Part shown: one piece after another, positions 6,863 to 15,725 of the stretch | How positions within the stretch are numbered: the stretch's first letter is position 1 | Layout of the letters: every line of letters begins with the position of its first letter | Assembly: GCA_031258505.1 (NCBI GenBank) | Contig: JAIRMT010000020.1 | Coordinates: 1-38,696, forward strand | DNA: 38,696 bases | Source of the DNA: Treponema sp. | Lineage (GTDB): Bacteria; Spirochaetota; Spirochaetia; Treponematales; Breznakiellaceae | Direction: 5' to 3' | Position numbers and translations under genes: made by a program | Notes under the pieces: generated by a model | What the model was told of the DNA's origin: nothing | Databases searched by the model: none | Seen by the model: only the letters and a program-made list of their open reading frames with translations

Positions 6863-7843
6863 ATGATCATTCTTATTCTGTCCCTGACTCCGGCGTTTCT
6901 GGTTGGCCTGGCGAGTGGTTCAGTGTTTTTTAGCCCAACGCAGCTTATGGAGGCGCTGCGCGATACAGAGGGAACAACAGCGCTTATTCTGTTTGAGATA
7001 CGGCTTCCCCGTCTGATTCTGGCAATGGCAGTGGGCGCGGCCCTCGCAGTGTCAGGCGCGGCGTTTCAGGGCATCTTTCGCAATTCGCTGGCCGATCCCT
7101 ATGTGATAGGCGCATCATCGGGCGCGGCGCTAGGCGCGGCCATTGCCGTAAGCACGGGACTAACGTTTATCGGGCCAATTTCGCCAATATCACTCTGCGC
7201 CTTTTGCGGCGCGTTACTAGCAGTTGCTCTAGCTTTTACCATAGCGCGAAGCGCGGGCAATCCGCCGCCTGCAACCGCGCTCCTGCTTGCCGGAACAGCT
7301 CTCAGCGCGCTCTTTTCTTCCCTGCTTTCGCTCATACTCCTGCTCAAGGATCAGACGTTTCAGCGGGTGTATTTCTGGCTTCTGGGGAGCCTTAACGGAA
7401 CCACCTGGTCAGCCTTGTCAGCGGTTCTGCCGGTGATGACGCTTGGCTGTCTCATCGTGTTTCTGCACGCCCGCCCCCTTGATCTGCTTTTACAGGGCGA
7501 AGACGTAGCCGAAAGCCTGGGCATTGAGGTACGAAAAACCCGCTCCGCCATCGCGCTTGGCGCAGCGCTTGCTACAGCCGCCGCTGTTTCCGCCTCCGGC
7601 GTCATCGGTTTTGTGGGACTCATTGCCCCGCATACCATGCGGCTCCTCATTGGGCCGTCGCACAAACGGCTTCTCCCCAGTTCCGCACTTGCCGGAGCCT
7701 TGCTGGTACTTGTGGCGGACTGCGTGGCGCGAAGTGCAGCGGGAAGCCTTGAGTTGCCCATCGGCGTTATCACGTCTTTATGTGGAGCGCCGTTCTTTAT
7801 TTGGCTCCTTATCCACCACAGTGGACGCCTCGGACGCTTATAA
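6863..7843 (+). CDS. FecCD/BtuC-type ABC permease
   Basis: A strongly hydrophobic 326-residue protein with about nine to ten helices. The family motifs are RLPRLILAMAVGAALAVSGAAFQGIFRNSLADPYVIGASSGAALGA at the front (described here in part) and GFVGLIAPH near residue 255, the segment preceding the coupling helix that contacts the ATPase. It should form the membrane channel for the substrate delivered by the upstream binding protein. The ATG has no ribosome site. An in-frame CTG at 6839 or 6842 lies closer to GAAGGGG at 6825-6831, so translation may start there and add 7-8 residues (LLKRFSPL). Its stop is 2 nt before the ATPase start, indicating an operon. Confidence 0.9.
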   Translation: MIILILSLTPAFLVGLASGSVFFSPTQLMEALRDTEGTTALILFEIRLPRLILAMAVGAALAVSGAAFQGIFRNSLADPYVIGASSGAALGAAIAVSTGLTFIGPISPISLCAFCGALLAVALAFTIARSAGNPPPATALLLAGTALSALFSSLLSLILLLKDQTFQRVYFWLLGSLNGTTWSALSAVLPVMTLGCLIVFLHARPLDLLLQGEDVAESLGIEVRKTRSAIALGAALATAAAVSASGVIGFVGLIAPHTMRLLIGPSHKRLLPSSALAGALLVLVADCVARSAAGSLELPIGVITSLCGAPFFIWLLIHHSGRLGRL

Positions 7844-7845
7844 AC

Positions 7846-8688
7846 ATGGATACCCTGAAACTTGTCCCCCGACTGGAACTAGAACAGCTTTCCATAGGCT
7901 TTGGTAAAAAGGCAATTCTAAGCAACATCACCCTTGCCATTAAGCCGGGCGAACTGATTGCGCTGATCGGCCCCAACGGAAGTGGGAAAACTACGCTCCT
8001 CAAAACCATCGGCGGGCTTCTAAAACCACTCATCGGCGCAGTGATGCTTGATGGACGGAACATTACGCTTATGGGCAAACGGGAAAAGGCGCTGAAAATC
8101 AGTCTGCTCTTTCAAGGCGCCACATCAGACTGGGGTTTCACGGTTGAGGAGCTGGTAACCCAAGGGCGTTTCCCCCACCACGGCTTTTTTAAGAGTAGTG
8201 CGGCGCAAAACACGAAACAAACAGCAGCCTTAGACAAAGACATCGTGGAAAAGGCGATACGTTCCACTGGCTTGAGCGGCTTTGAACATCGTGTGGTAAC
8301 CGAGCTGTCTGGCGGCGAGTTTCAGCGGGTACTCATTGCCCGCGCCATGTCCCAGGAGTCGGGTTTGCTCCTGCTAGACGAGCCAGCCAATAACCTTGAC
8401 CCAAAGTATCAGTACATGGTGATGAATCTAGTACGTTCAATGACCGCTTTTGGTCGTGTCGCCATTGTGAGCCTCCACGATCTCAACCTTGCCAGTCTTT
8501 ATGCGGATCGCGTCATGCTCGTGGGTAAGGGCGGCCTTGTGGCAATGGGCAGGCCGGGCGAAGTCTTGCGGGAAGATATCCTTGAAGCTGTCTTCGGTAT
8601 TCCCCTGGTGATTGCTCCGCACGTCCACAATCCCCATATACAGGCCGTATTTCCACCCCTGCCAGACATACCGGAGCGGCCTGTGTGA
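7846..8688 (+). CDS. ABC importer ATPase (FecE/BtuD type)
   Basis: A 280-residue ATP-binding subunit. Walker A is GPNGSGKTT, the signature is LSGGEFQRVLIARAM, Walker B is GLLLLDEPANNLD and the switch histidine is in VSLHDLNLA. The Q-loop is LLFQGATSDWGFTVEELV. The length and motifs fit the importer ATPases that partner FecCD permeases. The ATG follows the permease stop by 2 nt. An in-frame start at 7780 would overlap the permease and is not needed. Its C-terminal extension (HVHNPHIQAVFPPLP) is normal for the family. It should power uptake of a chelated metal or corrinoid. Confidence 0.92.
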   Translation: MDTLKLVPRLELEQLSIGFGKKAILSNITLAIKPGELIALIGPNGSGKTTLLKTIGGLLKPLIGAVMLDGRNITLMGKREKALKISLLFQGATSDWGFTVEELVTQGRFPHHGFFKSSAAQNTKQTAALDKDIVEKAIRSTGLSGFEHRVVTELSGGEFQRVLIARAMSQESGLLLLDEPANNLDPKYQYMVMNLVRSMTAFGRVAIVSLHDLNLASLYADRVMLVGKGGLVAMGRPGEVLREDILEAVFGIPLVIAPHVHNPHIQAVFPPLPDIPERPV

Positions 8689-8701
8689 TGGCTGTCAGAC
8701 A

Positions 8702-10807
8702 ATGATCCCAATCAAGCGTTTGTTACTGATATCTTTCTGTTTCATATCGCTTGTTTCCCTCCATGCTCAGTCGCCGCTCTTGCCAATATCCACTACAGCG
8801 CTGGAACAGGAACGCCGTGAGGCGCTGATTGACGCGCTCAATGCCCGCGAAGTTCTGTTTGAAGAACGTTCTCTGTTTTCTGCCGGAGGCTTTGGCGCAT
8901 CAATCTATGTTAGCTTTCATCCAGAAACTCCAGAGACCAAAGCTGCTGGCACACAGCTGATATTGGCGATCCCGCTCGCGGGAACTAACGCTTCAGAAGG
9001 CGCGTTTTCGTTTGGCATAGAGGTTGGACTTACGTTCATTGAAGCAATCCACGAACAGAGCGCGCTTCTTTCAATACCTGTTCTCATCGCCTTTCTCGGA
9101 GACGAGACCGCGAAGCTGCCAAAAGAACAGAGGCGTCCTCATCTTGGACTGAAAGACCTGTATACCACGCTCGACAGTCCTGAAACCACGATTCTGCTGT
9201 ATGTAGACCTAGAAACAGCGCCAGAACAAGTGCTTATCCATCATGGCGCAGCATATACCATCACGGCTCGAAATGCGCTTGAGAGCCTGAACACGCTGTG
9301 CAAAAGCCAGCGCCTCCCTTATACGCTGGCGGTTCGTTTCAACGAACTATACAAACTTGGCTTTGTTGACGGGCCAGACGTGATCAGCAGCGCAGCTGAA
9401 CAAGAAATCAACGCGCTCTATCTGGAAACCAGAACGCGCCCCCGAGTGGCCAATGCGACTATAGCCCCGCAGAGTCTGGCGGATACGCTTGCCGCCTATG
9501 CCGCGTCCCTCACCCTGACCATGGAGAATCTTGACTATCACTTCCTGATTCTTGACTTCTTTGGTAATCTTATCATTATCTCAGAAACACTGACTGTTAC
9601 GCTTTTTGCGCTGATTATGGCTCTGTTCTTCTTTGCCCTGCTCGTTTATACCATTGTCCACCGCAAGCGCTGGCTCATGCAATGGGCGAGTTTCATCAGG
9701 CGTATCTGGGTTCCCGTGCTTTTTGTTTGTATTATGATACTCTGCCTAGAGGTATCAGGCTCGTTTATCACTCTGGTATCAAATTTCTTCGCCATTGATC
9801 CCCGCATTGTTGATTATGGGCGGCCAGCTTGTAAAATACTTATGGCGCTCTTCCTCTTTTCCCTCTTCTCTCCCCTGCAGCAGGTACTCAGGATACCGCG
9901 AAAAGCCGCCTTCTACGGCAGTATCGCCATACTCTTTGTTACCCTGAGCGTGTTTATAGCGATCTTTTTGGAATTTACGCTTATACCCTTGCTTCTGTCG
10001 ATCTTTCTGCTTATGCTCCTTGGCGGTTTTATCAAAATCCCCTTTTTGACGTATCTCTGTGCTTTTTCTCTGCCTATACTCTGTCTCAGTCGATTCCTGG
10101 ATATGCTTGCCATTGGAAGTGAGAAATTCGCCCGCATCATACTTTCTGAAAACATTCTGACTTCTTTCTACTTCACCGTTATCATGTTACCTTTTATGTT
10201 GATACTTGAACGGGCGAAAGCGCTTTCCGAGCAGCAGCGCGAGTTTAAGAAATCACCAAGTCCATTGAGTATGGACAGGCAGCGGAGAGCCATTATTATC
10301 CGGCGGCTTATATGTTCGGCAGGTATCTTGCTGGCTGGTTTGGGGGGCTTCATGATCTATATGAATAGGCTGGCAAAGGTTCCCCTGGTAGAAGCAGAGC
10401 GGCGGAATCTTATTGAGGAGGAGGGAAGCAGCGCGCCAGAGGTTCTTACCATAGAGACCACAACACAGGTGTTCCTTGAACGGCGAACAGTACAGATCAA
10501 CCTGTCGGCGCGTGGAGAACCCACTCGTTTTGACCTGTATCTGGATTCAAATGATGGAAGCCGACCAGTTCTCTACTCTGCGCCCATGCCGTTTGAGACG
10601 AATGAGCAAAGAAACTCACTTACCCTCATTATGGGTGAAGGCCCGCCAAACCCGCTAACGCTTGAAATCGTAGTTCCGCTGGGGATATTCGAGGTCTTGC
10701 GCGTTGAAGCGCTCTATACAACCTGGGACCCGACGATTGATTCTCTGCCGGCTCCTGCGACAGATGACTACTTGTTTAAGGTAAGCAAAACCGCGCCTAT
10801 TTTATAG
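8702..10807 (+). CDS. Membrane protein with degenerate M28-peptidase-like domain
   Basis: About 701 residues from the ATG at 8702. An N-terminal signal segment (LLLISFCFISLVSLHAQ) leads into a soluble domain of about 250 residues with an M28-like rhythm (QLILAIPLAG, then a helix, then IPVLIAFLGDE). The zinc-ligand histidine and aspartates of active M28 enzymes are not in place. Residues about 290-560 hold around eight hydrophobic helices, and a C-terminal periplasmic beta-rich domain follows. This resembles M28-like proteins fused to multipass domains, such as the GPAA1/Fxna type, but the match is weak. It begins 13 bp after the ABC ATPase and is probably in the same transcript. It may process or anchor envelope components. 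Function unknown. Confidence 0.6.
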   Translation: MIPIKRLLLISFCFISLVSLHAQSPLLPISTTALEQERREALIDALNAREVLFEERSLFSAGGFGASIYVSFHPETPETKAAGTQLILAIPLAGTNASEGAFSFGIEVGLTFIEAIHEQSALLSIPVLIAFLGDETAKLPKEQRRPHLGLKDLYTTLDSPETTILLYVDLETAPEQVLIHHGAAYTITARNALESLNTLCKSQRLPYTLAVRFNELYKLGFVDGPDVISSAAEQEINALYLETRTRPRVANATIAPQSLADTLAAYAASLTLTMENLDYHFLILDFFGNLIIISETLTVTLFALIMALFFFALLVYTIVHRKRWLMQWASFIRRIWVPVLFVCIMILCLEVSGSFITLVSNFFAIDPRIVDYGRPACKILMALFLFSLFSPLQQVLRIPRKAAFYGSIAILFVTLSVFIAIFLEFTLIPLLLSIFLLMLLGGFIKIPFLTYLCAFSLPILCLSRFLDMLAIGSEKFARIILSENILTSFYFTVIMLPFMLILERAKALSEQQREFKKSPSPLSMDRQRRAIIIRRLICSAGILLAGLGGFMIYMNRLAKVPLVEAERRNLIEEEGSSAPEVLTIETTTQVFLERRTVQINLSARGEPTRFDLYLDSNDGSRPVLYSAPMPFETNEQRNSLTLIMGEGPPNPLTLEIVVPLGIFEVLRVEALYTTWDPTIDSLPAPATDDYLFKVSKTAPIL

Positions 10808-10824
10808 GTGATTCAGCTCGCAAG
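10806..10824 (+). repeat. 19-bp dispersed repeat, copy 1
   Basis: AGGTGATTCAGCTCGCAAG starts at the stop codon of the preceding gene. The same 19 bases occur at 13143-13161, again just after a stop codon (that of the chemotaxis receptor). Confidence 0.8.
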
Positions 10825-10864
10825 GTCCAGCGCCGGGTTCGGGATCAGGGGTGTTCCAAGAAAC

Positions 10865-11110
10865 GAGTCATTCGTTGCAAGCAGCGCATCATTCGTTGCA
10901 AGCAGCGCATCATTAGTTATAACTGGCGCATCACTACTTGTAACTAACGCATCACTACTTATAAGGAGCGCATCATTACTTGTAACTAACGCATCATTAG
11001 TTGTAAGGAGGGCATCACTATTTGTAAGGGGCGATTTATTAGTTTGACTAACGCATCATTAGTTGTAAGGAGCGCATCATTAGTTGTCAGGGGCGCATCA
11101 CTAGCTATGG
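10865..11110. repeat. 21-bp tandem array, about 12 copies
   Basis: Units are of the type GCATCATTAGTTGTAAGGAGC, with variants in the last seven bases (AAGCAGC, AACTAAC, AAGGGGC) and one 20-bp unit. The array occupies the 500-bp gap between the M28-like gene and the chemotaxis receptor. One plus-strand frame stays open across much of it and would give a heptad ASLLVTN, but this follows from the 21-bp period and has no supporting start site. From 11110 to 11309 nothing else was recognised. Confidence 0.88.
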
Positions 11111-11309
11111 ATTTTGACTCATCCGCTGCAATGAGCGGCTCATTAGTTTCAGCTTAAACCGCATGAAGGAGAAAAACAGGGTAAAGAGCGCTGATTGGCT
11201 GGGAACTCAGGCTGATGTCCTATTCATTGACCGCGATGTCTTACAACACACGGAGAAAGACTATATACTCTTAGCGGCTATAGCTTTATCTAGGTTTTAA
11301 GGAAAAAAC

Positions 11310-13133
11310 ATGAAATTATCCCGCTCTCTCAAATTCCGTTTCATTCTGTTTTTTGCGGTCTTTCTTACCGCGATTTGCGTGGTAAACTCCTTTGTCGCAA
11401 GCCGTTCCTCCATTGATGTGGCCTCTGATGTATTTGTCAACCAGGGAATAGCCATAATCAAGATAGCCGCAAAGTATATCGACGGCGATGGCTTCAAAGC
11501 CCTGCTTGAAAATCCTGACATGGAAGCTCCCTATTATGTGGAAACTCAGGCGCAGCTCCTCAGCCTAAAGGAACATTCCGGCGTCATGTACCTCTACACC
11601 ATGGCGCCGGTCAAGGACCACATCTATATGTTTGTCATAGACGGAAGCGCGCGTGTAGGAGACAGCGATGAGTTTTCCTTTCTTGGGGAGGAGGAGGATG
11701 TCTCCGAGTACGACGAGGCTTTTATGCGCTGCTGGGAAACCAGAAGCATAAGTTTCGATATACCCACAAATCAAGGCGAATGGGGTTGGATGCTGTCAAT
11801 TTACGCCCCCATTTTCACTTCATCAGGAGAGATGGTAGGGATCATCGGCTGCGATTTCGATGCGGAACAACTTATGCATAATATCAGTATAGCCATTATC
11901 CACCAGATTCTTTTGGGCGCGGGCTTTCTGATTCTGGGCATTGTTATTATGCTTGTTTTTCTCAGAATGATTTTTCATCCTCTCCAGACCGTCCACAGCA
12001 TGCTGCAGGAAATTGCTTCCGGCGAGAGTGACCTCACCCGGCGCATTACCATATCACGAAAAGACGAAATCGGAGAGCTGGCCGAATGTTTCAACCTCAC
12101 TATGGAAAAAATTATGAATCTGATCGTGGTGATAAAAGCCCAGACTGTGAATCTTTCTAGCATAGGAAGCGAACTGGCGGCAAACATGAATCAGTCCGCC
12201 GCTGCTGTCAACCAGATAGTTGCAAGTGTACAAAACATCAAAAAGAAGATTACTAACCAGTCGGCATCGGTAACCGAAACCAGCTCCACGATGGAACAGA
12301 TCACGCTTAACATCAAAAGACTCAATGGCAGCGTGGAAGATCAGGTTTCCAGCGTTTCCCGGTCGACATCGGCCATTGAACAGATGCTGGATAACATTAG
12401 CAGGGTTACCCAAACCTTGATTCATAACGCGAAAAATGTAGAGGAACTCATTGCCACTTCGGAAGAGGGCCGGGAAGGGCTGCAGGAAGTGGCGCGGGAT
12501 ATTGGGGATATTTCCAAAGACTCCGAAGGTCTTTTGGAGATCAACTCGGTCATGCAGACTATTGCAAGTCAGACGAACCTTCTTTCCATGAATGCCGCCA
12601 TTGAAGCGGCTCATGCGGGCGAAGCGGGCAGGGGTTTTGCCGTTGTTGCTGATGAAATCCGCAAGCTGGCGGAAAATTCAGGCGGGCAGTCAAAAAACAT
12701 TTCCGTTGTCTTGAAGAAAATCAAAAACAACATTGATCTGATAACCAAATCCATCGGCGCGGCGCTGGACAAGTTTCAGGCCATCAACGACCGGATACGG
12801 CTTGTTTCGGAACAGGAATTCCAAATCCGCAACTCAATGGGAAAACAGGATACGGACAGCCGGCAGATACTTGAATCGGTAAGCAATCTGAACGAGCTAA
12901 CCGGAAAAGTCAAACAGAGTTCGGAGGAAATGCTTAACGGCAGCCATGAAGTTATTAAAGAAAGCGACCATCTCGAAACAGTTACGCATGAAATCAGTAG
13001 CAGCATAAACGAAATGGACTCAAGTGTCAGAGAAATCAATGCTGCGGTAAACAGGGTCAAGGAAATCAGCGTAACAAACAAGAACCACATTGATGCCCTG
13101 TCCGCCGAAGTCGCCAAGTTCAAAGTAGAGTAA
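11310..13133 (+). CDS. Methyl-accepting chemotaxis protein
   Basis: A 607-residue transmembrane chemoreceptor. TM1 is at about residues 9-30, followed by a periplasmic sensor of about 160 residues with a Cache/PAS-like ending (EWGWMLSIYAPIFTSSGEMVGIIGCDFD). TM2 is at about 195-220, a HAMP domain at about 220-270 (DLTRRITISRKDEIGELAECFN), and then a long cytoplasmic coiled coil. The conserved signalling tip reads QTIASQTNLLSMNAAIEAAH and continues AGEAGRGFAVVADEIRKLAE, where CheW and CheA bind. There is no C-terminal CheR-tethering pentapeptide. TAAGGAAAAAAC precedes the ATG. It is probably a single-gene transcript. The ligand is unknown, though Cache-type sensors usually bind small organic molecules. 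Confidence 0.95.
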   Translation: MKLSRSLKFRFILFFAVFLTAICVVNSFVASRSSIDVASDVFVNQGIAIIKIAAKYIDGDGFKALLENPDMEAPYYVETQAQLLSLKEHSGVMYLYTMAPVKDHIYMFVIDGSARVGDSDEFSFLGEEEDVSEYDEAFMRCWETRSISFDIPTNQGEWGWMLSIYAPIFTSSGEMVGIIGCDFDAEQLMHNISIAIIHQILLGAGFLILGIVIMLVFLRMIFHPLQTVHSMLQEIASGESDLTRRITISRKDEIGELAECFNLTMEKIMNLIVVIKAQTVNLSSIGSELAANMNQSAAAVNQIVASVQNIKKKITNQSASVTETSSTMEQITLNIKRLNGSVEDQVSSVSRSTSAIEQMLDNISRVTQTLIHNAKNVEELIATSEEGREGLQEVARDIGDISKDSEGLLEINSVMQTIASQTNLLSMNAAIEAAHAGEAGRGFAVVADEIRKLAENSGGQSKNISVVLKKIKNNIDLITKSIGAALDKFQAINDRIRLVSEQEFQIRNSMGKQDTDSRQILESVSNLNELTGKVKQSSEEMLNGSHEVIKESDHLETVTHEISSSINEMDSSVREINAAVNRVKEISVTNKNHIDALSAEVAKFKVE

Positions 13134-13142
13134 CCTAAATCT

Positions 13143-13161
13143 AGGTGATTCAGCTCGCAAG
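13143..13161 (+). repeat. 19-bp dispersed repeat, copy 2
   Basis: Identical to 10806-10824, about 10 nt after the receptor stop codon. No hairpin or T-tract is attached, so it does not look like a terminator. The remainder of 13162-13292 shows nothing recognisable. Confidence 0.75.
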
Positions 13162-13292
13162 CTCCATTAGGACAATGAGGAGCTGAAACAAGAGGCGCTC
13201 AAACCAGATCACATCACATAGTGTTTCATCTGTTTCATTACGTTCCCTTTTAACAGGGTTTTATGTGAGGCGTCAGGTTCCTCTGCCAGCTT

Positions 13293-15143
13293 TCAATGGC
13301 CGATTTGCAGGCGTATCTCCGTCTCGAAACGCTCTCCAGCGGCGAAAGACACGGGTATGAGCGGGCTTATGCAGGTTGACTGATATACATCGGCGGCATG
13401 GCTGGAAGAGCTTGTTATGGATTTGATTTCAATGTCAACTTGGCGGTCGAACAGCAGGTTAAGGTTTACCTCGTTTCTGATGTCCTGAAAACAGAGCGCG
13501 TTGGTATCCGTAAGCGCGACATTATCCGGCGCGATACGTTCTTTGGCTTCGCCGGAACATCTGAAAAGCCGTAACATAGTTTCCCCATCACTGGGGAAGG
13601 AAAGATCGATTACCGGGACAAGGTTAAAGCAAGCTGGATCAGTTCCCTGATTGCTCAATACGTAGCGCAGGCAAAGCACATTCTTTTCAAGGTGATATGT
13701 TTTGTCAAGCGCGATGTTTCCAAATGGCAGCGTAACACTTGGCGCATGGTTAAGCGGCTGCAGGCAAAAACGGACAAGGCTACGATTCTTGTCCAGTTCC
13801 ACAAGCTCAAAGCGTTCATCGCCACAGAAACGGCTGTCTGCAGAGATCGTGAAACGCGCTTCCGGCGGGGCAAGGTGATCAACAAAGGCGTTACGTCGGA
13901 TTGACGCGCGCTGTGTCGCGCGCTCAGGCGAGAAAGTGTCAAGGTAGTTCCAGCACCTGGGCAGGTAGTCAAGCTCAAACACGCTTGCGCCGGCGGCCTG
14001 TATATAGCAATTAAGTTCTTCGCCCTGAAACAGCGCCTCCCGCTCTCCGTCCAGATCAAAATCAAAGCTGATCAGGGAAGGGGTAAAGCCGTTTTCACGG
14101 GTGATTTTTTCAGCGGAGAGCAGGGCTTTGTACGCGGCTTTTCTCACCGCAGGCCGGTATATGCCGCCGTTTTTGCTTGGGTAAAAGGCGTCGCAGGCTT
14201 GAGCTTTCCACAGTTCCTCCCGCGCCGAGTGTTTACGCTCCTTATCGCCCCTCAGTTGATTGATGAGAATATGGGTGAACATCATCTTGGCATAGATACC
14301 GTTTGCCTCTGGATAATCAATGAGACACTGGCGGGGAAGACCGTCGAACCGGGTTGTTGAACAGGGGAAGTATACTTTGGGAAGTGTGTGAAAGTTTCTA
14401 AAGATTTTGCCCGGGGTCGTGAACTCAAAATGGGGAGCAAAACTTGATAGGGCTTCAAAAAAAGTGTGGAGTGCGAATTCGGGCGCGCTGTCTTCACGTT
14501 CCACGTAAAAGCGCTCTGGGAACACGGTGATAACGCGCGCATCTTGCTCGTTTGATCTGGTCTCAAGCAGGTTTTTCAGAACCTGTCTAGGATTTTGCCG
14601 GGCGAAGTTCCGGCTCAACGTGTCTGACACTGGGAACACGGTGATGAGCTTCCCCTGATCCTCGGTGAGGCAGGGGACAGTCGGGGACGGAAACCATTGC
14701 TCATCAAGAAACGTGTAGGCCATGCCACAGGTGGTGAGTGGGCCGACGAGGTTTTGCTCCCAGACCTGAGCCGGAAGCACGCAGCCTTGTGGACGTTTGC
14801 CAAACTGTCGCCTGATGTAGGTGGTCAGCAGCTCTATCTGGCCAATCTTGTCCTGCAAGGGAAGCAGAGGCAAGACTGGCTCATAGAAACCGCCGCCGAG
14901 CAGTTCGATCTGTTTACGGGAAACAAGGTCTTCAAGCAACATAAAAAATTCAGGGTGAGCCTTTTCAATTCGGCGCAGTAGTATCCCTGAATAATGCAGG
15001 CTGGCCTGAATCTTGGGGTATTTATACAGTGTAGCGACAAAGGGTTTTACCTGAGTTTTGTACAGGCGCTCAAACTCTTCATCTCGCGTGGCGCGCGCGA
15101 TATGAGCATGGGCGGCCAGTATAAAACGGATACTCATACTCAT
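13293..15143 (-). CDS. GH57-like protein lacking both catalytic acids
   Basis: This 616-residue protein aligns along its length with GH57 4-alpha-glucanotransferase/alpha-amylase proteins. The N-terminal barrel has KAHPEFFMLLEDLV, then QIELLGGGFYEPVLPLLP and DKIGQIELL, as in the Thermococcus enzyme. Key sites differ. Motif 1 HNHQP reads HAHIA (12-16). The nucleophile segment TERVW reads PAQVW (124-128), so the Glu is Ala125. The acid/base segment VFHDDGEKF is shortened to VFPERF (207-212), so the Asp is gone. The DUF1925/1926-like C-terminal beta domains are present. It starts 3 nt after rnfA ends (ATGAGTATGAGT start), so it is translated with the Rnf genes. Probably a glycan-binding or scaffold protein rather than an enzyme. 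Alignment was from memory of the family, without a search. Confidence 0.75.
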   Translation of the reverse strand: MSMSIRFILAAHAHIARATRDEEFERLYKTQVKPFVATLYKYPKIQASLHYSGILLRRIEKAHPEFFMLLEDLVSRKQIELLGGGFYEPVLPLLPLQDKIGQIELLTTYIRRQFGKRPQGCVLPAQVWEQNLVGPLTTCGMAYTFLDEQWFPSPTVPCLTEDQGKLITVFPVSDTLSRNFARQNPRQVLKNLLETRSNEQDARVITVFPERFYVEREDSAPEFALHTFFEALSSFAPHFEFTTPGKIFRNFHTLPKVYFPCSTTRFDGLPRQCLIDYPEANGIYAKMMFTHILINQLRGDKERKHSAREELWKAQACDAFYPSKNGGIYRPAVRKAAYKALLSAEKITRENGFTPSLISFDFDLDGEREALFQGEELNCYIQAAGASVFELDYLPRCWNYLDTFSPERATQRASIRRNAFVDHLAPPEARFTISADSRFCGDERFELVELDKNRSLVRFCLQPLNHAPSVTLPFGNIALDKTYHLEKNVLCLRYVLSNQGTDPACFNLVPVIDLSFPSDGETMLRLFRCSGEAKERIAPDNVALTDTNALCFQDIRNEVNLNLLFDRQVDIEIKSITSSSSHAADVYQSTCISPLIPVSFAAGERFETEIRLQIGH

Positions 15144-15146
15144 ATC

Positions 15147-15725
15147 TTAACGCCATTCCAGCAAAATGACTGTCAGGGAAGAAAAGACCAGAGACAGGAG
15201 TCCCAGAGCGATAAGCATAAGCGGGGTGTTCCGCAGAAACAAAGGCACTGATTCCAAGCTAGAACGCATATAGATCGTGGAGAGCAGGTACGACACACCG
15301 ATGGTTCCGGCGGAAAAGCCGAGCGATAGAATGAACGCCTCACCAATCGACGTGGCAAGGTGCAGGGTGAGAAAGAGCGCGGTAAGCACAAGCCCGTTAT
15401 ACGCTGAAACAGCGCTGAAGCTGTTTGCTTTGGGCGCAAACAGTGCGAAGTCTGCAAAGAACTGCGTTCTGAGCCATTCAAAGCCGATGCAAGTAAGGGC
15501 GCTGAGTGGGAACAGCAGTATGTATTCAATGCCTCCCATGTGCAAAAGAAGATAGCTAAAAACAGGCCACAGTATGAGTACCGACACAAAAAGCACGAAC
15601 GTCTGAAATAGGGAAATTACATGGTTCTGCTGCATTCCAGTCCGAATGTCCCGTAGTCCCAGACCAAATTGCAGGATCATATTAAAGGAAAGGCTTGAAA
15701 GAACGATGAGAGAAAACGCGCGCAT
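15147..15725 (-). CDS. rnfA: RnfA-like membrane subunit
   Basis: A 192-residue, six-helix protein, the same length as canonical RnfA/NqrE, which with RnfE binds a [2Fe-2S] cluster inside the membrane. The C-terminal half aligns well with RsxA (FSAGTIGVSYLL for FSAAVGFSLVMV; VPLFLRNTPLMLIALGLLSL). The two ligand cysteines are replaced: the GLCPF segment reads GLRDI (R25) and the TTNCAVLG segment reads SAYNGLVL (G111). A cysteine at 79 is elsewhere. The start overlaps the rnfE stop by one base (TGATG). Classification by operon position and topology is good. The usual electron-carrying role is doubtful. Confidence 0.8.
   Translation of the reverse strand: MRAFSLIVLSSLSFNMILQFGLGLRDIRTGMQQNHVISLFQTFVLFVSVLILWPVFSYLLLHMGGIEYILLFPLSALTCIGFEWLRTQFFADFALFAPKANSFSAVSAYNGLVLTALFLTLHLATSIGEAFILSLGFSAGTIGVSYLLSTIYMRSSLESVPLFLRNTPLMLIALGLLSLVFSSLTVILLEWR

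Noticed and set aside
10808-11047. 79-codon plus-strand frame with ASLLVTN heptads
   Set aside because: Same reason: the product of a 21-bp array, starting directly at the previous stop codon without a credible start site.
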